Assembly: GCF_001428485.1 (NCBI RefSeq)
Contig: NZ_LMHS01000001.1
Span: 372,404 to 436,403, forward strand
Length of the DNA: 64,000 nt
Source of the DNA: Microbacterium sp. Root180
GTDB lineage: Bacteria > Actinomycetota > Actinomycetes > Actinomycetales > Microbacteriaceae
Direction: 5' to 3'
Position numbers and translations under genes: made by a program. The notes below the pieces were generated by a model. The model was not told the DNA's origin. It made no database searches and saw only the letters and a program-made list of their open reading frames with translations. Positions 1-7,341 of this stretch are shown here, piece after piece; the first letter of the stretch is position 1, and every line of letters begins with the position of its first letter.

Positions 1-222
1 GTCGCGGAGCCGGTTGCGGGCCACGGTCAGGAGCCACCCTTCGGGATTGGCGGGGATGCCGGCATCCGGCCACGTCCGCAGCGCCCGTTCGAAGGCGTCG
101 GAGAGCGCGTCCTCGGCGAGCGCGAGGTCGCGGATGCCGGACGCCAGGAGCGCGAGAAGGTGGCCGTACGACGCCCGGGCGGCATGCTCTGCGGCCGCCC
201 GGACGTCGTGGCCGTCGGACAT
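1..222 (-). CDS. ECF-type RNA polymerase sigma factor, N-terminal part (runs off the window)
   Basis: Only the first 74 codons are present. The reading contains the helix AEDALSDAFERAL and then GWLLTVARNRLRD, which match sigma-70 region 2 (core binding and -10 recognition) of ECF sigma factors. The ATG overlaps the stop codon of the upstream YCII gene (ATGA), so the two are translationally coupled. ECF sigma factors paired with a YCII/DGPF protein are a recurrent actinobacterial arrangement. The C-terminal region 4 lies outside the window, so the subgroup cannot be assigned. Confidence 0.85.
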   Translation of the reverse strand, partial: MSDGHDVRAAAEHAARASYGHLLALLASGIRDLALAEDALSDAFERALRTWPDAGIPANPEGWLLTVARNRLRD

Positions 223-602
223 CAGCCCGCGAACGGGGTCCAGGCGCCGTCGACGAAGCGCGTCGCGGTCGGACGGATCTCGACGGCGCCCCACCCGGCG
301 GAGGGCGCCTTCGCCGCCCACGCGATCGCCTCGTCGAGGTCGGCCACCTCGACCACGAAGCTGCCGCCGAGCTGCTCCTTGGTGTCGGCGAAGGGTCCGT
401 CCTGGACGCGCAGGGTGCCGTCCGCGGCGCTGACCGTCGTCGTCACCGCAGAGGGCTGGAGAACTTCGGCCGAGCGGAGGATGCCGGCCGCGTCGATCGC
501 CTTGGCGTAGTCGTCGAACTCGCGCATCCCCTCGGCCATCGCCTCGGGGCCGAGCTCGTCGGCGCTCATCTCGGGGTAGTGCAGGAGAAGCGTGTACCGC
601 AT
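222..602 (-). CDS. YCII-related (DGPF domain) protein
   Basis: A 126-residue cytoplasmic protein starting MRYTLLLHYPEM, with the typical 'sLLLHY... D..A...AGIL..AEVLQPS..ATTV...DG...V.DGPFADTKEQLGG' layout of the YCII/DGPF family. The family has a ferredoxin-like fold related to muconolactone isomerase; its reaction is unknown. It is normally encoded next to an ECF sigma factor, as here, where its stop overlaps the sigma start. The ATG at 602 is preceded by an AAAGGA-type ribosome site. A role as sensor or partner of the sigma factor is inferred from this pairing only. Confidence 0.85.
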   Translation of the reverse strand: MRYTLLLHYPEMSADELGPEAMAEGMREFDDYAKAIDAAGILRSAEVLQPSAVTTTVSAADGTLRVQDGPFADTKEQLGGSFVVEVADLDEAIAWAAKAPSAGWGAVEIRPTATRFVDGAWTPFAG

Positions 603-676
603 GGTGTCGTCCTTTCGTCAGTGCTGCGACACCACGATGACGATCGCGCCGGGCGCGGATCGACAGGTCGCCGCGA

Positions 677-1249
677 TCAGCCTTTGCCCAGCTCGTCGAG
701 CATGCGGCGCTGCTCGTCGGTGAGGCCGTCGTCCAACTCGCGGCGCCCGGCCCCGGAGGCCTCGGGGTTCTGCGGAATCGCTGGGGCGGAAGCATCCGTC
801 GCCGTCGCCGACCGCCCACCCGACGCCTTGTCGTACAGGGCGCCCGCGTGCGCCTCGACCCTGTCGTCGATCGCGTCGTAGATCGCCCATCCGATCAGCA
901 GGATGACGGGCGGCAGGACGTAGCCCCAGAACGCACCGAAGAAGCCGCCGCCGATCGTGACGCCCGACAGCAGCACGGTGGCGATCCACACCAGGAACGC
1001 GAGCGCGAACGCCAGGAGGAACTCGATGAGCTTCTCACCGGCCTTGGTGCGCTGGTTCGCGGACTTCGCCGCCATCGTGCGGAACCAGTTCTGCACGGCC
1101 GGCTTGATCCAGATGGAGATCGCGGTGAGCACGACGGCGGCCCACAGCGCCGACCATCCGACGTGCGCGGGAGTGAGGAATCCGATCACCAGCAGCACGA
1201 CGATGTTGAAGACGAGCAGCGAGAGGAATCGCACGGTCCACTTCTTCAT
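677..1249 (-). CDS. Four-TM membrane protein of unknown function
   Basis: A 190-residue protein with about four hydrophobic segments (roughly residues 8-25, 32-48, 72-94 and 98-120). A charged stretch after segment 2 contains KAGEKLIEF, and the C-terminal 60 residues are hydrophilic and Ala/Glu/Asp-rich, probably cytoplasmic. I do not recognise a characterised family; the layout recalls small actinobacterial envelope proteins. The start ATG gives a plausible first TM. It sits alone between a YCII gene and a transglutaminase gene, all read leftward. Confidence 0.7.
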   Translation of the reverse strand: MKKWTVRFLSLLVFNIVVLLVIGFLTPAHVGWSALWAAVVLTAISIWIKPAVQNWFRTMAAKSANQRTKAGEKLIEFLLAFALAFLVWIATVLLSGVTIGGGFFGAFWGYVLPPVILLIGWAIYDAIDDRVEAHAGALYDKASGGRSATATDASAPAIPQNPEASGAGRRELDDGLTDEQRRMLDELGKG

Positions 1250-1299
1250 GGACTCACTGTGCCACGTCGCGCGGCCGGCCCGCGAGATCGGCCGCGACG

Positions 1300-2097
1300 T
1301 CAGCCGATCGAGACGAGCTCGTCGATGTCATCGTCGGGCAGGACGTCGGCCGTGGCCGTGACCTCGATCTCGAGGAGCTCGATACGGCCCGACACGACGG
1401 TGAGGAACGCGGTGTCGGCGGCGTCGCGACCGGTCGCGATGCGCACGAGAGTCGAGCGCGGGGCGAGGGTCGTGGCATCCACCACCCGCCACGCGCCGTC
1501 GATCCATGCTTCGGCCACCGCGTGGAAGTCCATGGGCATCAGGCCCGGCGCGTAGACCGCGACCTGCCGGGCCGGGATGCCGAGACCGCGCAGCAGCGCC
1601 ACGCAGAGGTGCGCGTAGTCGCGGCACACGCCCTGCCGGGCGAGGAGCGTCCGCGTCGCGCCGTCGGTGGGCAGCGACGAGCCGGAGACGTACGCGAGCC
1701 GCGTGCCCACCCACGACGACACCGACGCGAGCAGCTGGGCCGGATCGCGGATGCCCGCGAACTCGCCCCCGGCCGTCGGTGCGAGCGCGTCCGACTCGGC
1801 GTATCGGCTCGGCCTCCCGTACACGAGAAGGTCGGCTTCGGATGTCGCGTCGGCTTCCGCCTCGCCGTGGATCGTCGCGCGATAGGTCGTCTCGAGGCGT
1901 CCGACGCCGGCCTTCACACGGTGCAGTCGGGTGCCGTGCGCGTCGGCGACCTCCCGCACCTCGGCCGGAACGCCCCCCACCGTGGCCGAGAACTCCTCCT
2001 CCACCGCGGCATATTGCGCGCTCGCCGCCACGGCGAACACGAGGTCGGCAGGTTCGGTCACGTTGAGCGTGATCCGGCTCGAGACATCCCTTCGCAT
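1300..2097 (-). CDS. Transglutaminase-like cysteine protease-fold protein
   Basis: 265 residues. The C-terminal half carries the transglutaminase core with a Cys-His-Asp triad in the expected order: C158 in RQGVCRDYAHL, H192 in MDFHAVAEAWI, and D207 in WRVVDAT. The N-terminal 120 residues form the beta-rich domain usual in this bacterial family, which is often annotated transglutaminase family protein. No signal peptide or membrane segment is seen, so it is cytoplasmic. I chose the ATG at 2097; a GTG two codons upstream is also possible and neither has a clear ribosome site. The substrate is unknown. Confidence 0.85.
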   Translation of the reverse strand: MRRDVSSRITLNVTEPADLVFAVAASAQYAAVEEEFSATVGGVPAEVREVADAHGTRLHRVKAGVGRLETTYRATIHGEAEADATSEADLLVYGRPSRYAESDALAPTAGGEFAGIRDPAQLLASVSSWVGTRLAYVSGSSLPTDGATRTLLARQGVCRDYAHLCVALLRGLGIPARQVAVYAPGLMPMDFHAVAEAWIDGAWRVVDATTLAPRSTLVRIATGRDAADTAFLTVVSGRIELLEIEVTATADVLPDDDIDELVSIG

Positions 2098-2179
2098 GTG
2101 CACAGCGTGTCATGCCTGCGGCGCGAAGGTGTGAGGGTTGACAGCACGAGGATGCAGCGCGGATGCCGCGCCCGGCCGG

Positions 2180-2980
2180 TCAGTACGACGCGCGGGTCTC
2201 CGTGCCGCCGGCGCCGAAGTCCGCGGCGAGGCGCTCGGATCCGCGGGCCAGGAGCGCGACGTCGGCTCCGACGAGGATGAACGCGGCGCCCGCGTCGAGG
2301 TAGGCCTGCGCGGCGGCGGGGTCGAAGGCGTTCACGCCCACGGGCTTTCCGGCGGCGCGGACGGCTTCGAAGGCGCGCAGCACGGCGGCCGCGACATCCG
2401 GGTGCGTCTGCTGTCCGAGCAGCCCCATCGAGGCGGCGAGGTCGCTCGGGCCGACGAAGACGCCGTCGATGCCGTCGACTGCGGCGATCGCGGCCGCCGC
2501 CGCGACACCTTCGACGGTCTCGATCTGCACGAACAGCGACACGTGGGCGTCGGCGTGGGCGAGGTAGTCGTCGACGCGGTTCCACCGGCCCGAACGCGCC
2601 AGGGCCGAGCCCACGCCGCGGCGTCCACGCGGCGGATAGCGCACGGCGGCGACGAGCTCCTCGGCCTCGGCGGCCGACGACACCATCGGAACGAGGATGT
2701 TCTGCGCCCCGAGGTCGAGCACCTGCTTGAGGGTCACGACGTCGCCGATCGGCACGCGCACCACCGGGGTGACCGGGTACGCGCCGACCGCCTGCAGCTG
2801 GGCGAGCACCGACTCGAGCCCGTTGGGAGAGTGCTCCATGTCGATGAGCAGCCAGTCCAGGCCGGCCCCGGCGCAGATCTCGGCGACGAGCGGCGAGCCC
2901 GAGCACACCCACATACCGGCGAGCGGCCGGTCGGCGGCTGCGAGCGCATCGCGGAACGTCGGATTCAGACGAAGCGGCAT
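2180..2980 (-). CDS. hpaI: 4-hydroxy-2-oxoheptane-1,7-dioate aldolase (HpaI)
   Basis: A 266-residue class II aldolase of the HpcH/HpaI family. It cleaves 4-hydroxy-2-oxoheptanedioate to pyruvate and succinate semialdehyde, the last step of the homoprotocatechuate meta pathway. Hallmarks are the catalytic His loop LLIDMEHSPNG, the metal-site Glu in VQIETVEG and Asp in FVGPSDLAASMG. The longer open frame upstream is ignored because the family starts at [13 protein letters not shown]; this ATG lies inside the 3' end of hpaH (16-bp overlap), so translation is coupled. The succinate semialdehyde product could be used by the gabD-like gene at 25.3 kb. Confidence 0.93.
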   Translation of the reverse strand: MPLRLNPTFRDALAAADRPLAGMWVCSGSPLVAEICAGAGLDWLLIDMEHSPNGLESVLAQLQAVGAYPVTPVVRVPIGDVVTLKQVLDLGAQNILVPMVSSAAEAEELVAAVRYPPRGRRGVGSALARSGRWNRVDDYLAHADAHVSLFVQIETVEGVAAAAAIAAVDGIDGVFVGPSDLAASMGLLGQQTHPDVAAAVLRAFEAVRAAGKPVGVNAFDPAAAQAYLDAGAAFILVGADVALLARGSERLAADFGAGGTETRASY

Positions 2981-3750
2981 TCGATGACTCCCATCGGTCC
3001 GTAGTCGCAGCGCACGGCGTCGCCCCGCGAGACCCACATGGGCCGCGTGAACGACCCCGCGAGGATGATCTCACCCGCTTCGAGTCGCGCGCCATGCTGT
3101 GCGAACTTGTTCGCGAGCCACGCCACTCCCGTGGCGGGGTGGCCGAGCACGCCGGCGGCGACGCCGGTCTCCTCGATCTCGCCGTTGCGGGAGAGCACCC
3201 CGGGCACCCAGCGGAGGTCGATCTCGTCGGGGCGCTTGCGGACGTCGCCGAGCACCATCGCCCCGTAGGCGGCGTTGTCGCTGATGGTGTCCACGATCGT
3301 GCGGCCCTCCAGCTCGATGTGCGAGTTGAGGATCTCGAGTGCGGGGACGGCGTAGTCGATCGCGGCGAGGGCGTCGTCGAGCGTCGCGTCGGGACCCTCG
3401 AGCGGCTTCGCGAGCACGAACGCCAGCTCGACCTCGACGCGCACGTTGGAGAAGAGGTCGACCGGGATCTCCGCGCCGGACGCGTAGACGGTGTCGTCGA
3501 ACATCACGCCGTAGTCGGGCTCGGTGATGCCGGTCGCCTGCTGCATCGCCTTCGAGGTCAGGCCGATCTTGCGGCCCACGAGCGTGCGCCCCGCGGCGAG
3601 ATTCTGGTCTCGCCACACCCCCTGGATCGCGTACGAGTCCTCGATCGTCGCCTCGGGGTGCCGCGCGGTGATGCGCGGGATCACGCCGTGCGTGCGGTCG
3701 GCTTCGGCCAGCTCAGCCGCGAGCGCGGCGATCTGCTCGGGTGACAGCAT
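2965..3750 (-). CDS. hpaH: 2-oxo-hepta-3-ene-1,7-dioate hydratase (HpaH)
   Basis: A 261-residue hydratase of the FAH-fold 2-keto-4-pentenoate hydratase family. It adds water to the C3-C4 double bond of 2-oxohept-3-enedioate to give the HpaI substrate. Recognisable segments are [23 protein letters not shown] (metal-site region), VEVELAFVL (metal-binding Glu residues) and [10 protein letters not shown] near the C terminus. It lies between hpaD and hpaI in the meta-cleavage operon and overlaps hpaI by 16 bp. A palindromic element separates it from hpaD. Confidence 0.92.
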   Translation of the reverse strand: MLSPEQIAALAAELAEADRTHGVIPRITARHPEATIEDSYAIQGVWRDQNLAAGRTLVGRKIGLTSKAMQQATGITEPDYGVMFDDTVYASGAEIPVDLFSNVRVEVELAFVLAKPLEGPDATLDDALAAIDYAVPALEILNSHIELEGRTIVDTISDNAAYGAMVLGDVRKRPDEIDLRWVPGVLSRNGEIEETGVAAGVLGHPATGVAWLANKFAQHGARLEAGEIILAGSFTRPMWVSRGDAVRCDYGPMGVIECRFV

Positions 3751-3770
3751 CCGATCTCCTCCTTCGTCTC

Positions 3771-3839
3771 GCTTGCCGACAACGCACCTGTGTCACATCT
3801 TGAGGCTGCTCGGGGGACACAGGTGCGTTCTCGGCAAGC
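3771..3839. repeat. Palindromic element, family A copy 1
   Basis: Two 24-base arms (3771-3794 and 3816-3839) are inverted copies with one mismatch; the arms contain the core AACGCACCTGTGTC and end in CTTGCCGA. The loop is about 21 bases. The same arm occurs again at 23108-23130. It lies inside the hpa operon between hpaD and hpaH. There is no T-run, so it is not an obvious intrinsic terminator; it may process or stabilise the mRNA, or be a mobile repeat. Confidence 0.85.
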
Positions 3840-3844
3840 CGGGG

Positions 3845-5005
3845 CTACAGCTGGTGGCCGAGCTTGTACTCGCCCTGCTTGTACTCGGGCATCGAGTCTT
3901 CGCCGGGGCGCGTGTACGAGAACCCGTCCGCGCCGATCGTCACCGCCATCTCGGACGAGTCGGTGCGTGCCACGACGGGCTGCGGGTTGCCGTCGAGGTC
4001 GAGCACGAGGGATGCCTCGGTGTACCAGCTCGGCACGACGGGGTTGCCCCACCAGTCGCGGCGCTGGTTGTCGTGCACGTCCCACGTGATGACGGGGTTG
4101 TCGGGGTCGCCGGTGTAGTAGTCCTGCGTGTAGATCTCCACGCGGTGCCCGTCGGGGTCGCGCAGGTACAGGTAGAACGCGTTCGAGACGCCGTGGCGGC
4201 CCGGGCCGCGTTCGATCGCGTCGGAGCGGCGCAGCGCCCCGAGCTTGTCGCAGATGGCGAGGATGTTGTGCTTCTCGTGGGTCGCGAACGCGACGTGGTG
4301 CATGCGGGGCCCGTCGCCGCCGGTCATCGCGGTGTCGTGCACGGTGGGCTTGCGACGCATCCAGGCGGCATAGACGGTGCCCTCCTCGTCCTGGATGTCC
4401 TCGGTCACGCGGAAGCCGAGCGACTGCATGAAGTTCACCGCTCGCGGCACGTCGGGCGTGACCTGGTTGAAGTGGTCGAGGCGCACGAGCTCGCCCGGCG
4501 TGTGCAGGTCGTACCGCCAGGACAGCCGCTCGACGTGCTCGGTCTGGAAGAAGAACTCGTACGGGAAGCCGAGCGGGTCGATCACGCGCACCGAGTCCCC
4601 GATGCCCTTCACGAACCCGTCCGGATTGCGCCGCACCTCGCAGCCGAGCTCCTCGTAGAACGCGACCGCCCTGTCGAGATCCTCCGGGGTGCGCACCCGG
4701 TACGAGAAGGCGGCGACCGCGGCGACGTCGCCCTGCCGCAGCACGAGGTTGTGGTGGATGAACTCCTCGGTGGAGCGCAGGTAGATCGCCTGGTCGTCCT
4801 CTTCGGTGACGTAGAGGCCGAGCACGTCGACGTAGAACACGCGCGAGGCGGCCAGGTCGGTGACGACGAGCTCCATGTACGCGCAGCGCAGCACGTCGGG
4901 AGCGGGCGCCGTCGGCGTGGGCACCGGGTTGTCGGAGCGGATCGGCGCCTCCTGGCTCACGTAGAAGCCCGAAGAGGTGAGGGTCATGTCATCGCGGTGG
5001 GTCAT
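3845..5005 (-). CDS. hpaD: 3,4-dihydroxyphenylacetate 2,3-dioxygenase (HpaD, extradiol type I)
   Basis: A 386-residue vicinal-oxygen-chelate dioxygenase that opens the ring of homoprotocatechuate next to the hydroxyls, giving 5-carboxymethyl-2-hydroxymuconate semialdehyde. The metal ligands have the spacing of the Brevibacterium enzyme: H178 (RLDHFNQ), H237 (RMHHVAF) and E290 (GHRVEIYTQ). The DYYTGDPDNP tail motif after the third ligand is typical of this enzyme group rather than of catechol dioxygenases. The ATG at 5005 or an in-frame ATG seven codons later could be used. Flanked on both sides by palindromic elements within the operon. Confidence 0.94.
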   Translation of the reverse strand: MTHRDDMTLTSSGFYVSQEAPIRSDNPVPTPTAPAPDVLRCAYMELVVTDLAASRVFYVDVLGLYVTEEDDQAIYLRSTEEFIHHNLVLRQGDVAAVAAFSYRVRTPEDLDRAVAFYEELGCEVRRNPDGFVKGIGDSVRVIDPLGFPYEFFFQTEHVERLSWRYDLHTPGELVRLDHFNQVTPDVPRAVNFMQSLGFRVTEDIQDEEGTVYAAWMRRKPTVHDTAMTGGDGPRMHHVAFATHEKHNILAICDKLGALRRSDAIERGPGRHGVSNAFYLYLRDPDGHRVEIYTQDYYTGDPDNPVITWDVHDNQRRDWWGNPVVPSWYTEASLVLDLDGNPQPVVARTDSSEMAVTIGADGFSYTRPGEDSMPEYKQGEYKLGHQL

Positions 5006-5031
5006 TTCGCGTCCTTGCGTGGTGTCGTTCC

Positions 5032-5090
5032 TCGAGTCGCCAAGACACGCCGGTTGGCCGTTCGGTGAGCGGCGTGTCTTGGCGACTCGA
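5032..5090. repeat. Palindromic element, family B copy 1
   Basis: Perfect inverted arms of 21 bases (5032-5052 and 5070-5090) sharing the core TCGCCAAGACACGCCG, with a 17-base loop. It fills the gap between hpaE and hpaD inside one operon. The same core arm recurs at 26823-26842 with an unrelated loop. No T-run follows, so it may act as a processing or stability hairpin rather than a terminator. Confidence 0.88.
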
Positions 5091-5102
5091 CATGGGTGGA
5101 GG

Positions 5103-6626
5103 TCAGTGGGATGCGGCGGGCTTGCCGAAGGTGGGGTTGTGGGCGGGGCCGAGCGTGATGTGCACGGCCTGCTGGTCGGTGTAGAAGTCGATCGAGCGGT
5201 AGCCGCCCTCGTGGCCGAGGCCGGAGGCCTTCACGCCGCCGAACGGGGTGCGGAGGTCACGCACGTTGTTCGAGTTCAGCCACACCATGCCGGCCTCGAT
5301 CGCCTGCGAGAAGTTGTGCGCGCGCTTGAGGTCGCTCGTCCACAGGTAGGCGGCGAGGCCGTACTTGGTGTTGTTCGCCAGGGCGAGCGCCTCTTCGTCG
5401 GTGTCGAAGGGCGTGATCGCCACGACCGGGCCGAAGATCTCCTCCTGGAAGATGCGGGCGTCGGGGGAGACGTCGGCGAACACCGTCGGGGCGACGTAGT
5501 TGCCCGTCGGGAGGCCCTCGGGCCGTCCGCCGCCGGCGACCAGGCGAGCCTCGGTCTTGCCGATCTCGATGTACGACATCACCTTGTCGTAGTGCTCGGG
5601 GTGCACGAGCGCGCCGACCTCGGTGGCCGGGTCCTGCGGGTCGCCGACGATCACACGCGACGCCTGCGCCGCGTAGCGCCGCACGAACTCGTCGTAGATC
5701 GGACGCTCCACGAGGATGCGGGAGCCGGCGGTGCAGCGCTCGCCGTTGAGCGAGAACACCCCGAAGATGGTCGCGTCGATCGCGGCCTCGAGATCGGCGT
5801 CGGCGAACACGATCGCCGGGGACTTGCCGCCGAGCTCCATGGACAGCCCCTTGAGGAACGGTGCGGCGTTTCCGAAGATCAGCTGCCCCGTCGAGCTCTC
5901 ACCGGTGAAGGAGATGAGCGGGACGTCCGGATGCTTCACCAGGGCGTCGCCCGCATCCTCGCCGAGTCCGTTCACCAGGTTGAAGACACCCTGCGGGAGC
6001 CCCGCCTCCTCGAAGATCCCGGCCCACAGCGACGCCGACAGCGGCGTGAACTCGGCCGGCTTGAGCACGACGGTGTTGCCGGTGGCGAGCGCGGGCCCGA
6101 GCTTCCACGACTCGAGCATGAACGGCGTGTTCCAGGGTGTGATGAGGCCGGCGACGCCGATCGGCTTTCGGTTGACGTAGTTCAGCTGCCGGCCGGGCAC
6201 CTTGAAGGCGTCATCGGTCTGGGCGACGATCAGGTCGGCGAAGAACCGGAAGTTCTCGGCCGCGCGGCGGGCCTGACCCAGCGCCTGGGTGATCGGGAGG
6301 CCGGAGTCGAAGGACTCCAGCTCGGCCAGGCGCTTGTCGCGCGACTCGACGATGTCGGCGACGCGGTGGAGGATCCGGGAGCGGTCGCGGGGCAGCATCC
6401 GCGGCCATGGCCCCTCCGTGAACGCTCGGCGCGCCGCGGCGACGGCCCGGTCGATGTCGGCCTTCTTGCCGGCCGCGGCCTGCAGGTAGGTCTCGTTCGT
6501 CACCGGATCGAGCACGTCGAACGTGTCACCGTCGACCGAGTCGACGAACTCCCCGTCGATGTAGTGGCGGATGTGATCGGGCAGATCGGCAGGCACGTGG
6601 CGCGTCTGCGTCGAGGTGTCGGTCAT
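5103..6626 (-). CDS. hpaE: 5-carboxymethyl-2-hydroxymuconate semialdehyde dehydrogenase (HpaE)
   Basis: A 507-residue NAD-dependent aldehyde dehydrogenase. It has the cofactor segment LITPWNTPFML, the general base E264 (MELGGKSP) and the catalytic C298 (NGERCTAGSR). The N-terminal stretch HIRHYIDGEFVDSVDG and the C-terminal VHITLGPAHNPTFG resemble HpaE/HpcC dehydrogenases, which oxidise the ring-cleavage semialdehyde made by HpaD. Position between gntR and hpaD supports this assignment. The ATG at 6626 is preceded by GGAGCATCACCGCC-type sequence with a usable GGAG. Confidence 0.93.
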   Translation of the reverse strand: MTDTSTQTRHVPADLPDHIRHYIDGEFVDSVDGDTFDVLDPVTNETYLQAAAGKKADIDRAVAAARRAFTEGPWPRMLPRDRSRILHRVADIVESRDKRLAELESFDSGLPITQALGQARRAAENFRFFADLIVAQTDDAFKVPGRQLNYVNRKPIGVAGLITPWNTPFMLESWKLGPALATGNTVVLKPAEFTPLSASLWAGIFEEAGLPQGVFNLVNGLGEDAGDALVKHPDVPLISFTGESSTGQLIFGNAAPFLKGLSMELGGKSPAIVFADADLEAAIDATIFGVFSLNGERCTAGSRILVERPIYDEFVRRYAAQASRVIVGDPQDPATEVGALVHPEHYDKVMSYIEIGKTEARLVAGGGRPEGLPTGNYVAPTVFADVSPDARIFQEEIFGPVVAITPFDTDEEALALANNTKYGLAAYLWTSDLKRAHNFSQAIEAGMVWLNSNNVRDLRTPFGGVKASGLGHEGGYRSIDFYTDQQAVHITLGPAHNPTFGKPAASH

Positions 6627-6651
6627 GGCGGTGATGCTCCTTCGCGGAAGG

Positions 6652-7341
6652 TCAGAACGCGGGGAGGCCCAGGGCCTCGTCGGGGTGTTCGTGGATCATG
6701 TAGGCGTCGAGGGTGGCCGAGCGGTGGCGGCGGGCGGCCTTCTCGATCTCGCCCAGCGGGGCGGAGTTCTCGATCAGCTGGAGGATGTTCTCGTGCTCGC
6801 GCACGGACTCCTGCGCGCGGCCGGGAACGAAGCTGAAGGTCGAGTCGCGCAGATGGCCGAGGCGCGCCCACTCGGAGCGCACGAGGTCGAGCATGCGGGG
6901 ATTGGCGCACTTCTCGTACAGGGCCGCGTGGAACTCCTGGTTGAGGGAGGTGAACGCCCGCGGGTCGAAGTGCTCGAGCGTCTCGATCATCAGCTCGTTG
7001 ATGCGCCGGGCGTTGCGGACATCGTCGGCGGTGAGCCGCCGCGCCGCCAGCGCCGTCGCGGTGCCCTCCAGGATCGACAGCGCCTGCATGCTGTACCGGT
7101 ACTGCGAGTCATCGACCATCGAGACCCGCGCGCCGACGTTCCGCTCGAACGTGACGAGTCCCTCTGCCTCGAGCTGGCGGATCGCCTCGCGCACCGGCAC
7201 GACGCTCATGTCGAGTTCTCCGGCGAGGGTGCTGAGCACGAGCCGGTAACCGGGTGTGAACTCCTGGTTCGCGATGCGCTCCTTGACCCACCGATACGCC
7301 TGCTGCGATTTGCTGAGGGTCTCGGCCGCGAGCGGGATCAT
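6652..7341 (-). CDS. GntR-family (FCD domain) regulator of the hpa operon
   Basis: A 229-residue FadR-like regulator. The N-terminal winged helix includes LAGELDMSVVPVREAIRQLE, and the all-helical C-terminal FCD ligand domain contains conserved His residues that usually bind metal and an organic acid. The start is taken at MIPLAAETLSKS (ATG at 7341), whose ATG overlaps the stop of the FAH-RraA gene (ATGA). Lying as the second gene of the catabolic operon, it probably senses a pathway acid and controls the divergent promoter region at 8.95-9.05 kb; this is inferred from position. Confidence 0.88.
   Translation of the reverse strand: MIPLAAETLSKSQQAYRWVKERIANQEFTPGYRLVLSTLAGELDMSVVPVREAIRQLEAEGLVTFERNVGARVSMVDDSQYRYSMQALSILEGTATALAARRLTADDVRNARRINELMIETLEHFDPRAFTSLNQEFHAALYEKCANPRMLDLVRSEWARLGHLRDSTFSFVPGRAQESVREHENILQLIENSAPLGEIEKAARRHRSATLDAYMIHEHPDEALGLPAF

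Noticed and set aside
3771..3839. Family A and B elements as ordinary intrinsic terminators
   Set aside because: They lack T-runs, lie inside operons or at start codons, and share arms but not loops; termination may still be a secondary effect at convergent sites.
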